Assembly (NCBI GenBank): GCA_965222705.1
Contig: CBDCUO010000050.1
Coordinates: forward strand, 1-64,000
Length of the DNA stretch: 64,000 nt
Source: JAFMDF01 sp965222705
GTDB lineage: Bacteria > Bacteroidota > Bacteroidia > Chitinophagales > Saprospiraceae
Direction: 5' to 3'
The notes under the pieces are model-generated. The model worked only from the letters and a program-made list of their open reading frames with translations, searched no databases and was not told where the DNA came from. Below, piece by piece: positions 25,411-33,019 of this stretch; the stretch's first letter is position 1; every line of letters begins with the position of its first letter. The position numbers and the translations under genes were made by a program.

Positions 25411-28407
25411 ATGAGTAAACCAGCTTACAAAGTTTTTATCAATTATCGTTGGGGCGATGCTGCCCAATTAGCCATTAAACTGGAGTGTGCATTAAAAAAA
25501 GAAGTTGGAGAACAAGCTATTTTTTTAGATAGAACTCAAATAAGGGAGAACATAACGGACGAAGTTCGTGCTGCGTTGAAAGAAGTTTCTATCGTTTTAG
25601 TTTTAATTGGTAACCAATGGGAACGCTTGGAAACAAAAAACTATGAACCCCGAATTCTACAACCAAATGACTTTGTCAAAAGGGAAATTGAGCTGGCATT
25701 TGGGTTCTCTAAAACCATTTTACCAGTACTTTTCAAGCGAAAGGAAATGCCAGAAAAAAATAAGCTCTTAGTGTTTAATTCTGACATTTTAAAATTATGG
25801 GATATTCCAAGGGACTACCCTGACATTCGGCAACATAAAATCCAGGAGGACATCCAACCGCTCCTCCAAAAAATCAGTAAGCTCTTAAAAGCCAAACACC
25901 CGACTCCCGAAAAAAAGCAACCCTCGGAAATTTCCGATAGCCATTTTCCCCTACCTGCCAAATACTACCAAAAACTCCCCACCAAACCCTACCTCGGCAT
26001 CCTACCTTTCCAAAAAGAACAGGCTTCTATCTTCTTCGGCAGAACCAAAGATATTTTTAATTTGCACCAACTCGTCAAGCTGTCGCATGAACGCATTACC
26101 TTGCTATTTGGACAGTCGGGCGTTGGGAAATCTTCTCTATTGTTTGCCGGTTTATTGCCGCGGATCGAAGCGGATTTTTTACCCGTTTATCATCGGCGAA
26201 TCAAAGATTGCGGACTGGAAAAAGATTTAGAAAATTTGCTCGCAAAAAATCCGCCATCCAACAACCCTCATCTTTTTATCCTCGACCAAGTGGAAGAAAT
26301 GTACTCCAACCCCAATGAATCCTTAGAGAAAAACGAGCCTCGGCAGTTTGCCCGAAAGCTAAAAACTGCCCTGATTGACCGACCCAACGCCCATTTCATA
26401 TTGAGTTTTAGAAATGAATACTTTGCCCAAATCCGAGATTTATTGCAAGGATTAGAACTGGAGTTTAATGAAAAATACCTAAAATCCCTCGACAAAGCGG
26501 GCGTACTAGAAGCAATTACGGGGGTCACCAAAGGGGCATTATATAAGCATTTTCGACTGGATTTTGAAGCTCGGCTGCCCGAAACGATTACTGGCAATTT
26601 ACTAAAAAATGAGGATTCGCATATTGCCCCACTTTTACAAATTCAACTAAAAAAACTTTACGAGGCAGCCATTATTGAAAATAAAAAAGCACCAGAAATT
26701 ACCCATTTACACTATACCCAACTTTGGAAACCTACGCTGGAAGCACTACTAGACGAACAAATCCAACAATTGCCCAACAATTTGGTAGCAAAAGGGCTGA
26801 TTTTGGATATTCTGCACCAGTTTACCACCGAACAAGCAACCGCTACCTCCCGCAATAATGACTGGCTAGAGGAAAAATACCAACACATAGAGCAAGCGGC
26901 AAAAATACGCTTTAAGGAACTCCTCCAACAAATGAAGAATTTATACTTACTTGCTGACCAACAGGGCACTCAAAAGTCCGCTACCCGTCTGGCACACGAC
27001 GCCCTCGCACCACTTATCCGAAAACGATACCACGACTCCAATGCACCTGCCCAAAATGCCTGGAGACTGGTCGAAAGCAAAATCAATCAGCCCGAAGCAG
27101 ATTTTAGTGAATATGACGTAACTATGATTACGGAAAGTCAGGCATTTATGCAGGCGATCCCCCAAAGGGTACTAGCCCGCATCAAGGCCAGCAAAGAAAA
27201 GATAGATAAAAGGAATGCAACCATAAAAGACAATAATGCCTTTATCTTCGACACCCTACAAGGGGGCGGACATGAACACATCGTACAAATCGAACCCAAA
27301 GAAGCCATCAAAAAATTTAGGGCTGCCGTCAATGTCCCTGTCCCAGAGAAAGAAAAAAGAAAGAAATTATACAATGACCTGCTCGAACTGGCCTTTTTCT
27401 TCGCCAAAGTCCAGCAGCCTGTAAATGCCAGAGCAGCTCTGACCATTTTTAGACAGTTGCCTGGGCATCCCGAGCAAATTTGGCAGGGCGTAGAAAAATG
27501 CCTCGCAGAAAAATGGGACAAGGAGCAGCAATTCCTGACTTTTCTCAAAGACATCCATCCGGATTTTATCGCTACCATGACCGACCGCTATTACCCCAAC
27601 ATGGTTAAGGTAAAAGGCGATACCTTCGAAATGGGCACAAAAGACTATGAATGGTGCAGCCCGCCACACAATGTGGAGGTCTCCGACTTTTATATGGCAC
27701 AAACGCCTACTACCTTTTTTCAATACGGTCTATACTGTGCCGCTACTGGAAAAAATATTAAAAACCATACGCCTCCCTGGGGCCGAATCGGCAACCATCC
27801 GCTGGTATTGATTCGCTGGTATGAAGCGATAGAATACAGCAACTGGCTAAGCGAGCATTTGGGATTTCCCGTTTTTTACGAAATAGATAAAGAGCAGAAA
27901 GACCCAAATAATCACGGAAATGACCACCTCCAATGGACAGTAAAACCCCTAAAAAGCAAGGGCTTTTGCCTGCCTACTAATGCAGAATGGGAGTTTGCTG
28001 CACGAGGTGGCAAGCACCATGCACCCTATAAATATGCGGGATCGGATACCCCAAGCAAAGTTGCTTGGTCCGAAGATAATGCACGTGGAGGAACACATCC
28101 TGTGAAGTCTTTAGAGGGCAATGACCTTCGATTATATGATATGAGCGGAAATGTTTGGGAATGGTGTTGGGACTGGTTTGGCTACAATTATTACAAACAA
28201 TGCAAAGAAAAACAAGAAACAGAAAAGCAAAAATTAACGATTAATCCAACAGGGCCTGAAGCAAGTGAAAAAGGACAAAATTTTGGCCGCGTGGTTCGTG
28301 GCGGCTCTTGGAGTAGTACGACGGAGAACTGTCGGGTCGCTCTGCGCCTCAGGAATGTACCGAGTAGCCGGGATCGAACAATTGGTTTTCGCTTAGTCCG
28401 GCACTAA
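25411..28407 (+). CDS. TIR-STAND NTPase-FGE/C-type lectin protein, target of the diversity-generating retroelement
   Basis: The 998-residue protein has four parts. An N-terminal TIR domain (about 6-160) has a putative catalytic glutamate E92 in FVKREIELA. A STAND-type NTPase follows, with P-loop GQSGVGKS (234-241) and Walker B LFILDQVEE (D292). A helical region spans about 400-725. A C-terminal formylglycine-generating-enzyme/C-type-lectin fold (about 726-998) has GFCLPTNAEWEFAARGG, LYDMSGNVWEWCWD and VVRGGSW. The last 38 codons are the DGR variable repeat. TIR domains often cleave NAD+, STAND ATPases act as ligand-triggered switches, and the lectin-like fold is the standard display surface of DGRs. 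It is therefore likely a sensor with a mutable recognition tip. Ligand and output are inferred; domain calls are strong. Confidence 0.93.
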   Translation: MSKPAYKVFINYRWGDAAQLAIKLECALKKEVGEQAIFLDRTQIRENITDEVRAALKEVSIVLVLIGNQWERLETKNYEPRILQPNDFVKREIELAFGFSKTILPVLFKRKEMPEKNKLLVFNSDILKLWDIPRDYPDIRQHKIQEDIQPLLQKISKLLKAKHPTPEKKQPSEISDSHFPLPAKYYQKLPTKPYLGILPFQKEQASIFFGRTKDIFNLHQLVKLSHERITLLFGQSGVGKSSLLFAGLLPRIEADFLPVYHRRIKDCGLEKDLENLLAKNPPSNNPHLFILDQVEEMYSNPNESLEKNEPRQFARKLKTALIDRPNAHFILSFRNEYFAQIRDLLQGLELEFNEKYLKSLDKAGVLEAITGVTKGALYKHFRLDFEARLPETITGNLLKNEDSHIAPLLQIQLKKLYEAAIIENKKAPEITHLHYTQLWKPTLEALLDEQIQQLPNNLVAKGLILDILHQFTTEQATATSRNNDWLEEKYQHIEQAAKIRFKELLQQMKNLYLLADQQGTQKSATRLAHDALAPLIRKRYHDSNAPAQNAWRLVESKINQPEADFSEYDVTMITESQAFMQAIPQRVLARIKASKEKIDKRNATIKDNNAFIFDTLQGGGHEHIVQIEPKEAIKKFRAAVNVPVPEKEKRKKLYNDLLELAFFFAKVQQPVNARAALTIFRQLPGHPEQIWQGVEKCLAEKWDKEQQFLTFLKDIHPDFIATMTDRYYPNMVKVKGDTFEMGTKDYEWCSPPHNVEVSDFYMAQTPTTFFQYGLYCAATGKNIKNHTPPWGRIGNHPLVLIRWYEAIEYSNWLSEHLGFPVFYEIDKEQKDPNNHGNDHLQWTVKPLKSKGFCLPTNAEWEFAARGGKHHAPYKYAGSDTPSKVAWSEDNARGGTHPVKSLEGNDLRLYDMSGNVWEWCWDWFGYNYYKQCKEKQETEKQKLTINPTGPEASEKGQNFGRVVRGGSWSSTTENCRVALRLRNVPSSRDRTIGFRLVRH
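28287..28401 (+). repeat. DGR variable repeat (VR) at the 3' end of the TIR-STAND-FGE gene
   Basis: These 115 bp align without gaps to the template at 29902-30016 (offset 1615). Fourteen positions differ: 28313, 28316, 28320, 28323, 28326, 28348, 28349, 28358, 28364, 28367, 28370, 28372, 28376 and 28392. Every one is an A in the template; the variable copy has G at ten, C at two and T at two. Nine residues change (968, 969, 980, 983 and 985-989) and four codons change silently. Identity stops at 28402, where C faces G just before the stop codon. Confidence 0.97.
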
Positions 28408-28445
28408 CGCTTGAGCACTTTTATTCTTTTACCCTTTTTTTCTTT

Positions 28446-28473
28446 ACCGCCGAAGGCGGTCGTTTTTTTTTTT
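28446..28473 (+). terminator. Hairpin and T-run after the DGR target gene
   Basis: ACCGCC, loop GAA, GGCGGT (28446-28460) is followed by CG and eleven T. It lies 39 nt after the target stop and touches the avd stop codon on the other strand. It should terminate the target transcript. DGRs often have a hairpin just beyond the variable repeat that aids homing, so it may also serve that purpose (inference). Confidence 0.8.
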
Positions 28474-28816
28474 ATTTTAGGCTTTTGAGCCAACCGCCAG
28501 TCATCCGGCCGATTTCCTGTATTTTTTGAGCAAATTCTTTGTATTTGGTGGAGTTATAATACCCCAATTCATAGCCTAATCGAAAATAATAGCGCAATTT
28601 TTCGAGGCAAATGTTTACCTTTGATAGCATCATCGGCTTTTCCGACTTGGGCGCATAGTAGGCTTCGATTAACAGCTCCAATAAGTCAGAGAGAAAGTTC
28701 TGTACTCGGTCACCAAAGGTAAACTTTTGGTTTCGAGGCAGCTTATTTAAAACGGGAATTGCCATTTTTAAAAAATCGTAAGCCTTTGTAATGATCGTTT
28801 CCTTTGAATTCTTCAT
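28472..28816 (-). CDS. avd: DGR accessory variability determinant (Avd-like four-helix protein)
   Basis: The 114-residue all-helical basic protein has the four-helix-bundle pattern of Avd: AYDFLKMAIPVLNKLPRNQ, FGDRVQNFLSDLLELLIEA, LEKLRYYFRLGYELGY and a final helix ending in MTGGWLKSLK. Avd forms a pentamer that binds the reverse transcriptase and template RNA and is needed for mutagenic homing. The related 23S rRNA intervening-sequence proteins share the fold, but the position between target and DGR reverse transcriptase decides the call. It is on the opposite strand to both, head to head with the reverse transcriptase with only 14 nt between start codons. Confidence 0.9.
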   Translation of the reverse strand: MKNSKETIITKAYDFLKMAIPVLNKLPRNQKFTFGDRVQNFLSDLLELLIEAYYAPKSEKPMMLSKVNICLEKLRYYFRLGYELGYYNSTKYKEFAQKIQEIGRMTGGWLKSLK

Positions 28817-28830
28817 AACCAGCTTTTTTT

Positions 28831-29931
28831 GTGAAAACCTATAAAAATCTTTACCGCCAAATTACTGCTTTTGAAAATATGCTGGAAGCGGCCCAAAAAG
28901 CTCAAAAAGGAAAAAGAAATCGCCCAGACGCAGTTCGGTTCTTTTTTAAGTTAGAAGATAATCTCTTTCAACTTCAACGAGAACTAGAAGACCAGACCTA
29001 TCACCCTAGTAAGTACAAAACTTTTTATATCCACGACCCAAAAAAACGCATGATTAGTGCTGCTTCATTTCGGGATAGGGTCGTTCACCATGCACTTTGC
29101 AACGTTACCGAGCCACTTTTTGAAAGAACCTTTATTTATGACAGCTATGCCAATCGTAAAGGAAAGGGAATGCACAAAGCAATAGAGCGATATCAATTCT
29201 ATGCTCGTAAATATCCCTATGTTTTAAAGTGTGATATTCAGAAGTTTTTTCCCAGCTTAGATCATGAAATTTTAAAATCAGAACTTCGCTGGAAAATACA
29301 ATGCCCAAAAACGCTTTGGTTAATGGATCGCATTATTGACAATTCAAATTTGCAGGAAGACCACACCGTTTATTTTCTCAAAGATGATTTATTTACGCCT
29401 TACAATCGGAGAAGAGGGCTGCCTATTGGTAATTTGACCAGTCAAATATGGGCAAATGTTTATTTGAATCGTTTTGACCATTTTGTAAAAGAAAGGCTAC
29501 AAGTGCAGGGTTACATCCGTTATGTGGATGACTTTGTATTATTTAGTTGCTCCAAATCAGAATTATGGGCACAGAAAAGGCAAATTTCAAAATATTTGTC
29601 CAATCTTCGCCTGCTTGTTCATCCGAACAAATCGCAGGTTTTTAAAGTAGCTAAAGGCCTTCCTTTTTTGGGATTCCACATTTTTCCGCAATACCGTTAT
29701 GTCAAAAAACAAAACCGAAAGCGATATCGCCGATTTTTAAACAAAAAGCTACAAACAAGAAAAACAAGAGAATATGACCCAGAGCAATTAGAATCTGGTT
29801 TGAATAGTTGGCTGGGGCATATCCGCTTTGGGCAAAGCAAACGGTTGGAGTATCAAACATTTTGGTATCTTTGGCACTATGGGGTAAACCTGTTTCGACA
29901 TCCGCGTGGTTCGTGGCGGCTCTTGGAATAA
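28831..29931 (+). CDS. DGR reverse transcriptase
   Basis: The 366-residue protein starts at a GTG (28831), where the family N-terminus MKTYKNLYRQITAFENML begins. Reverse transcriptase motifs are in order: YKTFYIHDPKKRMISAA (64-79), motif A KCDIQKFFPS (D135), motif B GLPIGNLTSQ (196-205) and the catalytic YVDD (231-234). The IGxxxSQ form of motif B distinguishes DGR enzymes from retron, group II intron and viral ones. It copies template RNA into cDNA with errors opposite adenines. The last ten codons and the TAA stop lie inside the template repeat (29902-29931). Confidence 0.97.
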   Translation: MKTYKNLYRQITAFENMLEAAQKAQKGKRNRPDAVRFFFKLEDNLFQLQRELEDQTYHPSKYKTFYIHDPKKRMISAASFRDRVVHHALCNVTEPLFERTFIYDSYANRKGKGMHKAIERYQFYARKYPYVLKCDIQKFFPSLDHEILKSELRWKIQCPKTLWLMDRIIDNSNLQEDHTVYFLKDDLFTPYNRRRGLPIGNLTSQIWANVYLNRFDHFVKERLQVQGYIRYVDDFVLFSCSKSELWAQKRQISKYLSNLRLLVHPNKSQVFKVAKGLPFLGFHIFPQYRYVKKQNRKRYRRFLNKKLQTRKTREYDPEQLESGLNSWLGHIRFGQSKRLEYQTFWYLWHYGVNLFRHPRGSWRLLE

Positions 29932-30016
29932 TACAACAGAAAACTGTCGGGTCGCTCTGCGCAACAGGAATGAACCGAATAACCAGAATCAAACAATTGG
30001 TTTTCGATTAGTCCGG
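29902..30016 (+). repeat. DGR template repeat (TR)
   Basis: The 115-bp unmutated copy of the variable repeat has 33 adenines, 14 of which correspond to changed bases in the variable repeat. Read in the target's frame it gives RGGSWNNTTENCRVALRN and onwards to IGFRLVRD, rich in AAY asparagine codons. AAY cannot become a stop codon by adenine mutagenesis, which is typical of DGR templates. It begins inside the reverse transcriptase gene and runs 85 nt past its stop, so the order is target, avd (inverted), reverse transcriptase, template. Confidence 0.97.
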
Positions 30017-30125
30017 GACTTATAATTATTTGCCAGAGTTTTCATTTTTACGGAAATGGAAAGTGTGCAGCGTAAGTGCGAGGTTTATCCTATCTCGATT
30101 TTTATCGGGATAAATACATCGGAGT

Positions 30126-30180
30126 CAAAGGGGATTAGTATGCAAAGAATATCCCCTTTGGTTTGGTTTTAATTTTTTAG
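30126..30180 (+). terminator. Terminator-like hairpin after the template repeat
   Basis: CAAAGGGGAT (30126-30135) pairs perfectly with ATCCCCTTTG (30151-30160) around a 15-nt loop and is followed by a U-rich stretch. It would end a transcript carrying the reverse transcriptase and template RNA. Confidence 0.7.
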
Positions 30181-30291
30181 AAAACATCCCTCCACTATTT
30201 CCAAACCCGATTAAAAAAATGCTGATAATAACGGATTGCATTGGTGAGCACAAACAGGAATAGTTTGAAAGCAATTTACAGGAAAAAACGC

Positions 30292-30357
30292 ACCGCAAAG
30301 ACGCAAAGTGCGCTAAGCTATTCAAAGAAAACTTGGCGTACTTAGCAGCTTAGCGGT
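30292..30357. repeat. Imperfect 66-bp palindromic intergenic element
   Basis: The left arm ACCGCAAAGACGCAAAGTGC and what follows is a degenerate inverted copy of the right arm, which ends in CTTAGCAGCTTAGCGGT. About three quarters of the arm bases can pair. GCAAAG-rich elements of this style occur as dispersed non-coding repeats in many bacterial genomes. It lies in the 405-nt gene-free gap 30017-30422, which also holds the hairpin at 30126. Confidence 0.5.
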
Positions 30358-30422
30358 AAAAAAACAGGTATCAACGCAATCCGTTATAGGCGGAAAAATT
30401 TAACATTTAATTGAATATTTCA

Positions 30423-31331
30423 ATGCCACAACATCCTAGACTCTCCAACGGCGTTTATACGGCCACGCTCACTCCACTCAAAAAAAATTTGAGGGTGGAC
30501 TACGATTTATTGATCGAGCATTGTAGCTGGCTGCTGGACCAAGGCAGTCAGGGCATTGCATTGCTAGGCACAACGGGCGAGGCCAACTCCTTCTCCCTAC
30601 CAGAACGGCAACGCATATTGGAAGCGGTCATAAAAGGTGGTATCCCCAGCGAAAAACTATTAGTCGGCACGGGCTGTTGTTCTTTGCCAGAAACCGTCCG
30701 CTTAACCAAACACGCACTCCAACATGGCGCAGGAGGCGTATTGGTTTTGCCACCTTTTTATTATAAAGCCATAGCGGAAAAGGGCCTGCGGGATTATTTT
30801 GATTTATTGATTCGAAAGGTTGAGGAGGACCGCTTGCGGATTTATTTATACCATTTTCCAAAAATGAGTGGAGTGGCCTTTTCGATACCTTTTATTCAGA
30901 GCCTAGTCAGGGACTATCCGGGCATAGTGGTCGGCATCAAGGATTCCAGCGGCGATTTTGACAATATGAAAGCAATGGTGGAAAGTATTCCCAATTTTCA
31001 AGTTTTTGCCGGCACGGAAAAATACCTGCTGGATATTTTAAAAATCGGCGGAGCAGGCTGTATTTCCGCTACGGCCAATGTCACAATATCGTTGGCTGCA
31101 AAGGTCTATCAAAGTTGGAAGGCAGAAAAAAGCACGGAGGATTTGCAGGCGTACCTGGTCAAAGTTCGTACCGCTTTTGAAGGCCTGCCTTTTTCGGGTG
31201 CCTTAAAAAGCTACCTGGCAGATCAGGGCGCAGACAAGCGTTGGTTGGCTATTCGTCCACCCAATGAACTACTAAAAAAGGGAGCATTGGAGAAGTTGAA
31301 AAATCGTTTGACCGCATTAGAATTTATATGA
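30423..31331 (+). CDS. DapA/NanA-family class I aldolase (dihydrodipicolinate synthase-like)
   Basis: This is a 302-residue TIM-barrel protein read from the ATG at 30423; a TTG at 30411 would add four residues. It has the family's GTTGE loop (49-53), the proton-relay tyrosine in LYHFP (Y143), the Schiff-base lysine in VGIKDSSG (K173) and the CISATANV segment. The family includes dihydrodipicolinate synthase, N-acetylneuraminate lyase and sugar-acid aldolases. The histidine in LYHFP, replacing the usual asparagine, and the lack of lysine-pathway neighbours argue against assuming the DapA reaction. Substrate left open. Confidence 0.8.
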   Translation: MPQHPRLSNGVYTATLTPLKKNLRVDYDLLIEHCSWLLDQGSQGIALLGTTGEANSFSLPERQRILEAVIKGGIPSEKLLVGTGCCSLPETVRLTKHALQHGAGGVLVLPPFYYKAIAEKGLRDYFDLLIRKVEEDRLRIYLYHFPKMSGVAFSIPFIQSLVRDYPGIVVGIKDSSGDFDNMKAMVESIPNFQVFAGTEKYLLDILKIGGAGCISATANVTISLAAKVYQSWKAEKSTEDLQAYLVKVRTAFEGLPFSGALKSYLADQGADKRWLAIRPPNELLKKGALEKLKNRLTALEFI

Positions 31332-31380
31332 GCCAGGTGCTTAAAATTATTCTGGATAATGGGAAATTATCTAGCAATTA

Positions 31381-31842
31381 AGACAAACTTGTCCAGTAAT
31401 TTCCCATTACTGGACAAGTTTCTAGCATTTCAAAACAAGGTACTCCCCTTAACTTAATGACATTGGTCTAATACTTATTAAAGCAATGCTGAATAAGACA
31501 GAATTGTCCAGTAATTTCCCATTACTGGATAAGTTTCTAGCATTTCAAAACAAGGTACTCCCCTTAACTCAATAACATTAGTCTAATACTTATTAAAGCA
31601 ATGCTGAATAAGACAAGATTGTCCAGTAATTTCCCATTACTGGACAAGTTTCTAGCATTTCAAAACAAGGTACTCCCCTTAACTCAATAACATTAGTCTA
31701 ATACTTATTAAAGCAATGCTGAATAAGACAGAATTGTCCAGTAATTTCCCATTACTGGATAAGTTTCTAGCATTTCAAAACAAGGTACTCCCCTTAACTC
31801 AATGACATTGGTCTAATACTTATTAAAGCAATGCTGAATATA
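31381..31842. repeat. Four tandem copies of a 115-bp unit carrying hairpin and asparaginase 3' end
   Basis: The unit recurs at exactly 115 bp (GTCCAGTAATTTCCC at 31391, 31506, 31621 and 31736). Each copy has a 12-bp stem TTGTCCAGTAAT/ATTACTGGACAA with loop TTCCC; in copies 2 and 4 one base changes (GGAT for GGAC). Each copy ends in ACTTATTAAAGCAATGCTGA. In the fourth copy that tail is the real end of the asparaginase gene (31813 onwards, minus strand), so the unit is a duplicated gene end plus terminator. Copies 1 and 4 share TGACATTGGTC and copies 2 and 3 share TAACATTAGTC. Confidence 0.95.
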
Positions 31843-32778
31843 AGTCAAATCAGAATTTTTCGTCAATATCAACATTAAAAGTATCCTGGCTTTATTCGCC
31901 CGAAAATCATTGGAAAAAACAGCAGGAAAAGTATAGGGAGATTGGCCAATAATTCTGCCACTGATTACACCCGATGCAATGACAAGCGGCATTTTGTTAG
32001 GCTTTACTTGCTCCAAACCAATGCTCGCCCCAGCACTTATCCGCCCACCCGCAAAAGTTTGCAGCACCAAACCAGCTATATCTTTATTAAAAAAATAAGA
32101 CAGGATAGCGGGGTCAAAACCCGTAAAATCCTGTATGATTTCTACTTTTGGCAAGCTGTTTAGGTTTTTAATACTGAATTCCGTTTGATAGGTATGCGGG
32201 CGAAGTGGGTTTTGATAAAAAAGCACCTTATCGGGATCAACTAGTCCTACATGACCAAACTCTAGTGTTTGGAAGGTCGCTACATTCCGATTAGCTAACT
32301 TTATGGCATTTCGAGCTGCGCTAATACGTTCATTTAAAACGATTAAAACGCCCTTGTTTGCAGCATTTTTGTCCGCAGCGACTCTTACTGCATTCAACAA
32401 ATTAGCAGGACCATCGGCAGATATTTCGTTGGCAGAGCGCATCGCTCCAACCAAAATAATCGGTTTTTTGGATTTGACTGTCAGATTGAGGAAAAAGGCG
32501 GTTTCTTCCATAGTGTCTGTCCCGTGCGTAAGGACAATACCCGTCAAAGAAGCGTCTTGTTCCAAAATGGCATTGATCCTTTTCGCCAATTTTAACCAAT
32601 GGGCAGGAGCCAACTGTGAAGAACCCATTTTGCTAAATGTTTCTGCCTCAATATGTGCATAATGCTGGATTTGGGGAACCGCCTGCACCAGGTCTCGCCC
32701 GTCAATCACCGGTTGTCCATTGATGCTGGCAATGGTACCTCCTGTACTCAAGATTAATATTTTCGGTTTAGGGTTCAT
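31813..32778 (-). CDS. L-asparaginase
   Basis: I read from the ATG at 32778 (321 residues), just before KPKILILSTGGTIAS; the longer frame from 32826 adds 16 residues that do not look conserved. The first nucleophile threonine is in GGTIAS and the second catalytic block is LTHGTDTMEETAF. VGAMRSANEISADGPANLLNA also matches the family. It hydrolyses asparagine to aspartate and ammonia. There is no signal peptide in the chosen reading, so it is probably cytoplasmic. The last eight codons (IQHCFNKY) lie in the fourth copy of the 115-bp repeat. Confidence 0.92.
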   Translation of the reverse strand: MNPKPKILILSTGGTIASINGQPVIDGRDLVQAVPQIQHYAHIEAETFSKMGSSQLAPAHWLKLAKRINAILEQDASLTGIVLTHGTDTMEETAFFLNLTVKSKKPIILVGAMRSANEISADGPANLLNAVRVAADKNAANKGVLIVLNERISAARNAIKLANRNVATFQTLEFGHVGLVDPDKVLFYQNPLRPHTYQTEFSIKNLNSLPKVEIIQDFTGFDPAILSYFFNKDIAGLVLQTFAGGRISAGASIGLEQVKPNKMPLVIASGVISGRIIGQSPYTFPAVFSNDFRANKARILLMLILTKNSDLTYIQHCFNKY

Positions 32779-32849
32779 TTTATTTGAACTTTTTCCCAGA
32801 CATTTGTTGTTTAATATAAGAAACAATTTTCATGGGATTATAAAAAGCG

Positions 32850-32874
32850 GCCTGAAGGTTTACAATCTTCAGGC
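32850..32874. other. Hairpin between divergent asparaginase and M23 genes
   Basis: GCCTGAAG (32850-32857) pairs exactly with CTTCAGGC (32867-32874), flanked by A-rich and T-rich bases. It lies between two divergent starts, so it may be a leader structure or a remnant; no function is assigned. Confidence 0.5.
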
Positions 32875-33019
32875 TGTATTCTTTTCTGCCTTTACTTCTC
32901 AAGCCCAAAATGGGATTTTTTACCAAAAAAGATGTTAAGAATAAGCCCGTTTATACAATTTCTTTTTTTTCCAAGTTATAAATGGCGACTGTCATCAATA
33001 AACACAACAAACCTCGAAT

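Noticed and set aside
28472..28816. 23S rRNA intervening-sequence four-helix protein
   Set aside because: The fold is shared, but the position between a DGR target and its reverse transcriptase makes Avd the better call.
28831..29931. Retron or group II intron reverse transcriptase
   Set aside because: Motif B reads IGNLTSQ, and a matching template/variable repeat pair is present; there is no intron maturase domain or msr/msd-like structure.
29808..30011. Small open frame across the template repeat
   Set aside because: It is a different frame of the reverse transcriptase gene and template, with no start context or recognisable product.
31381..31842. CRISPR-like array
   Set aside because: The 115-bp units are repeated whole, with no unique spacers and no cas genes nearby.
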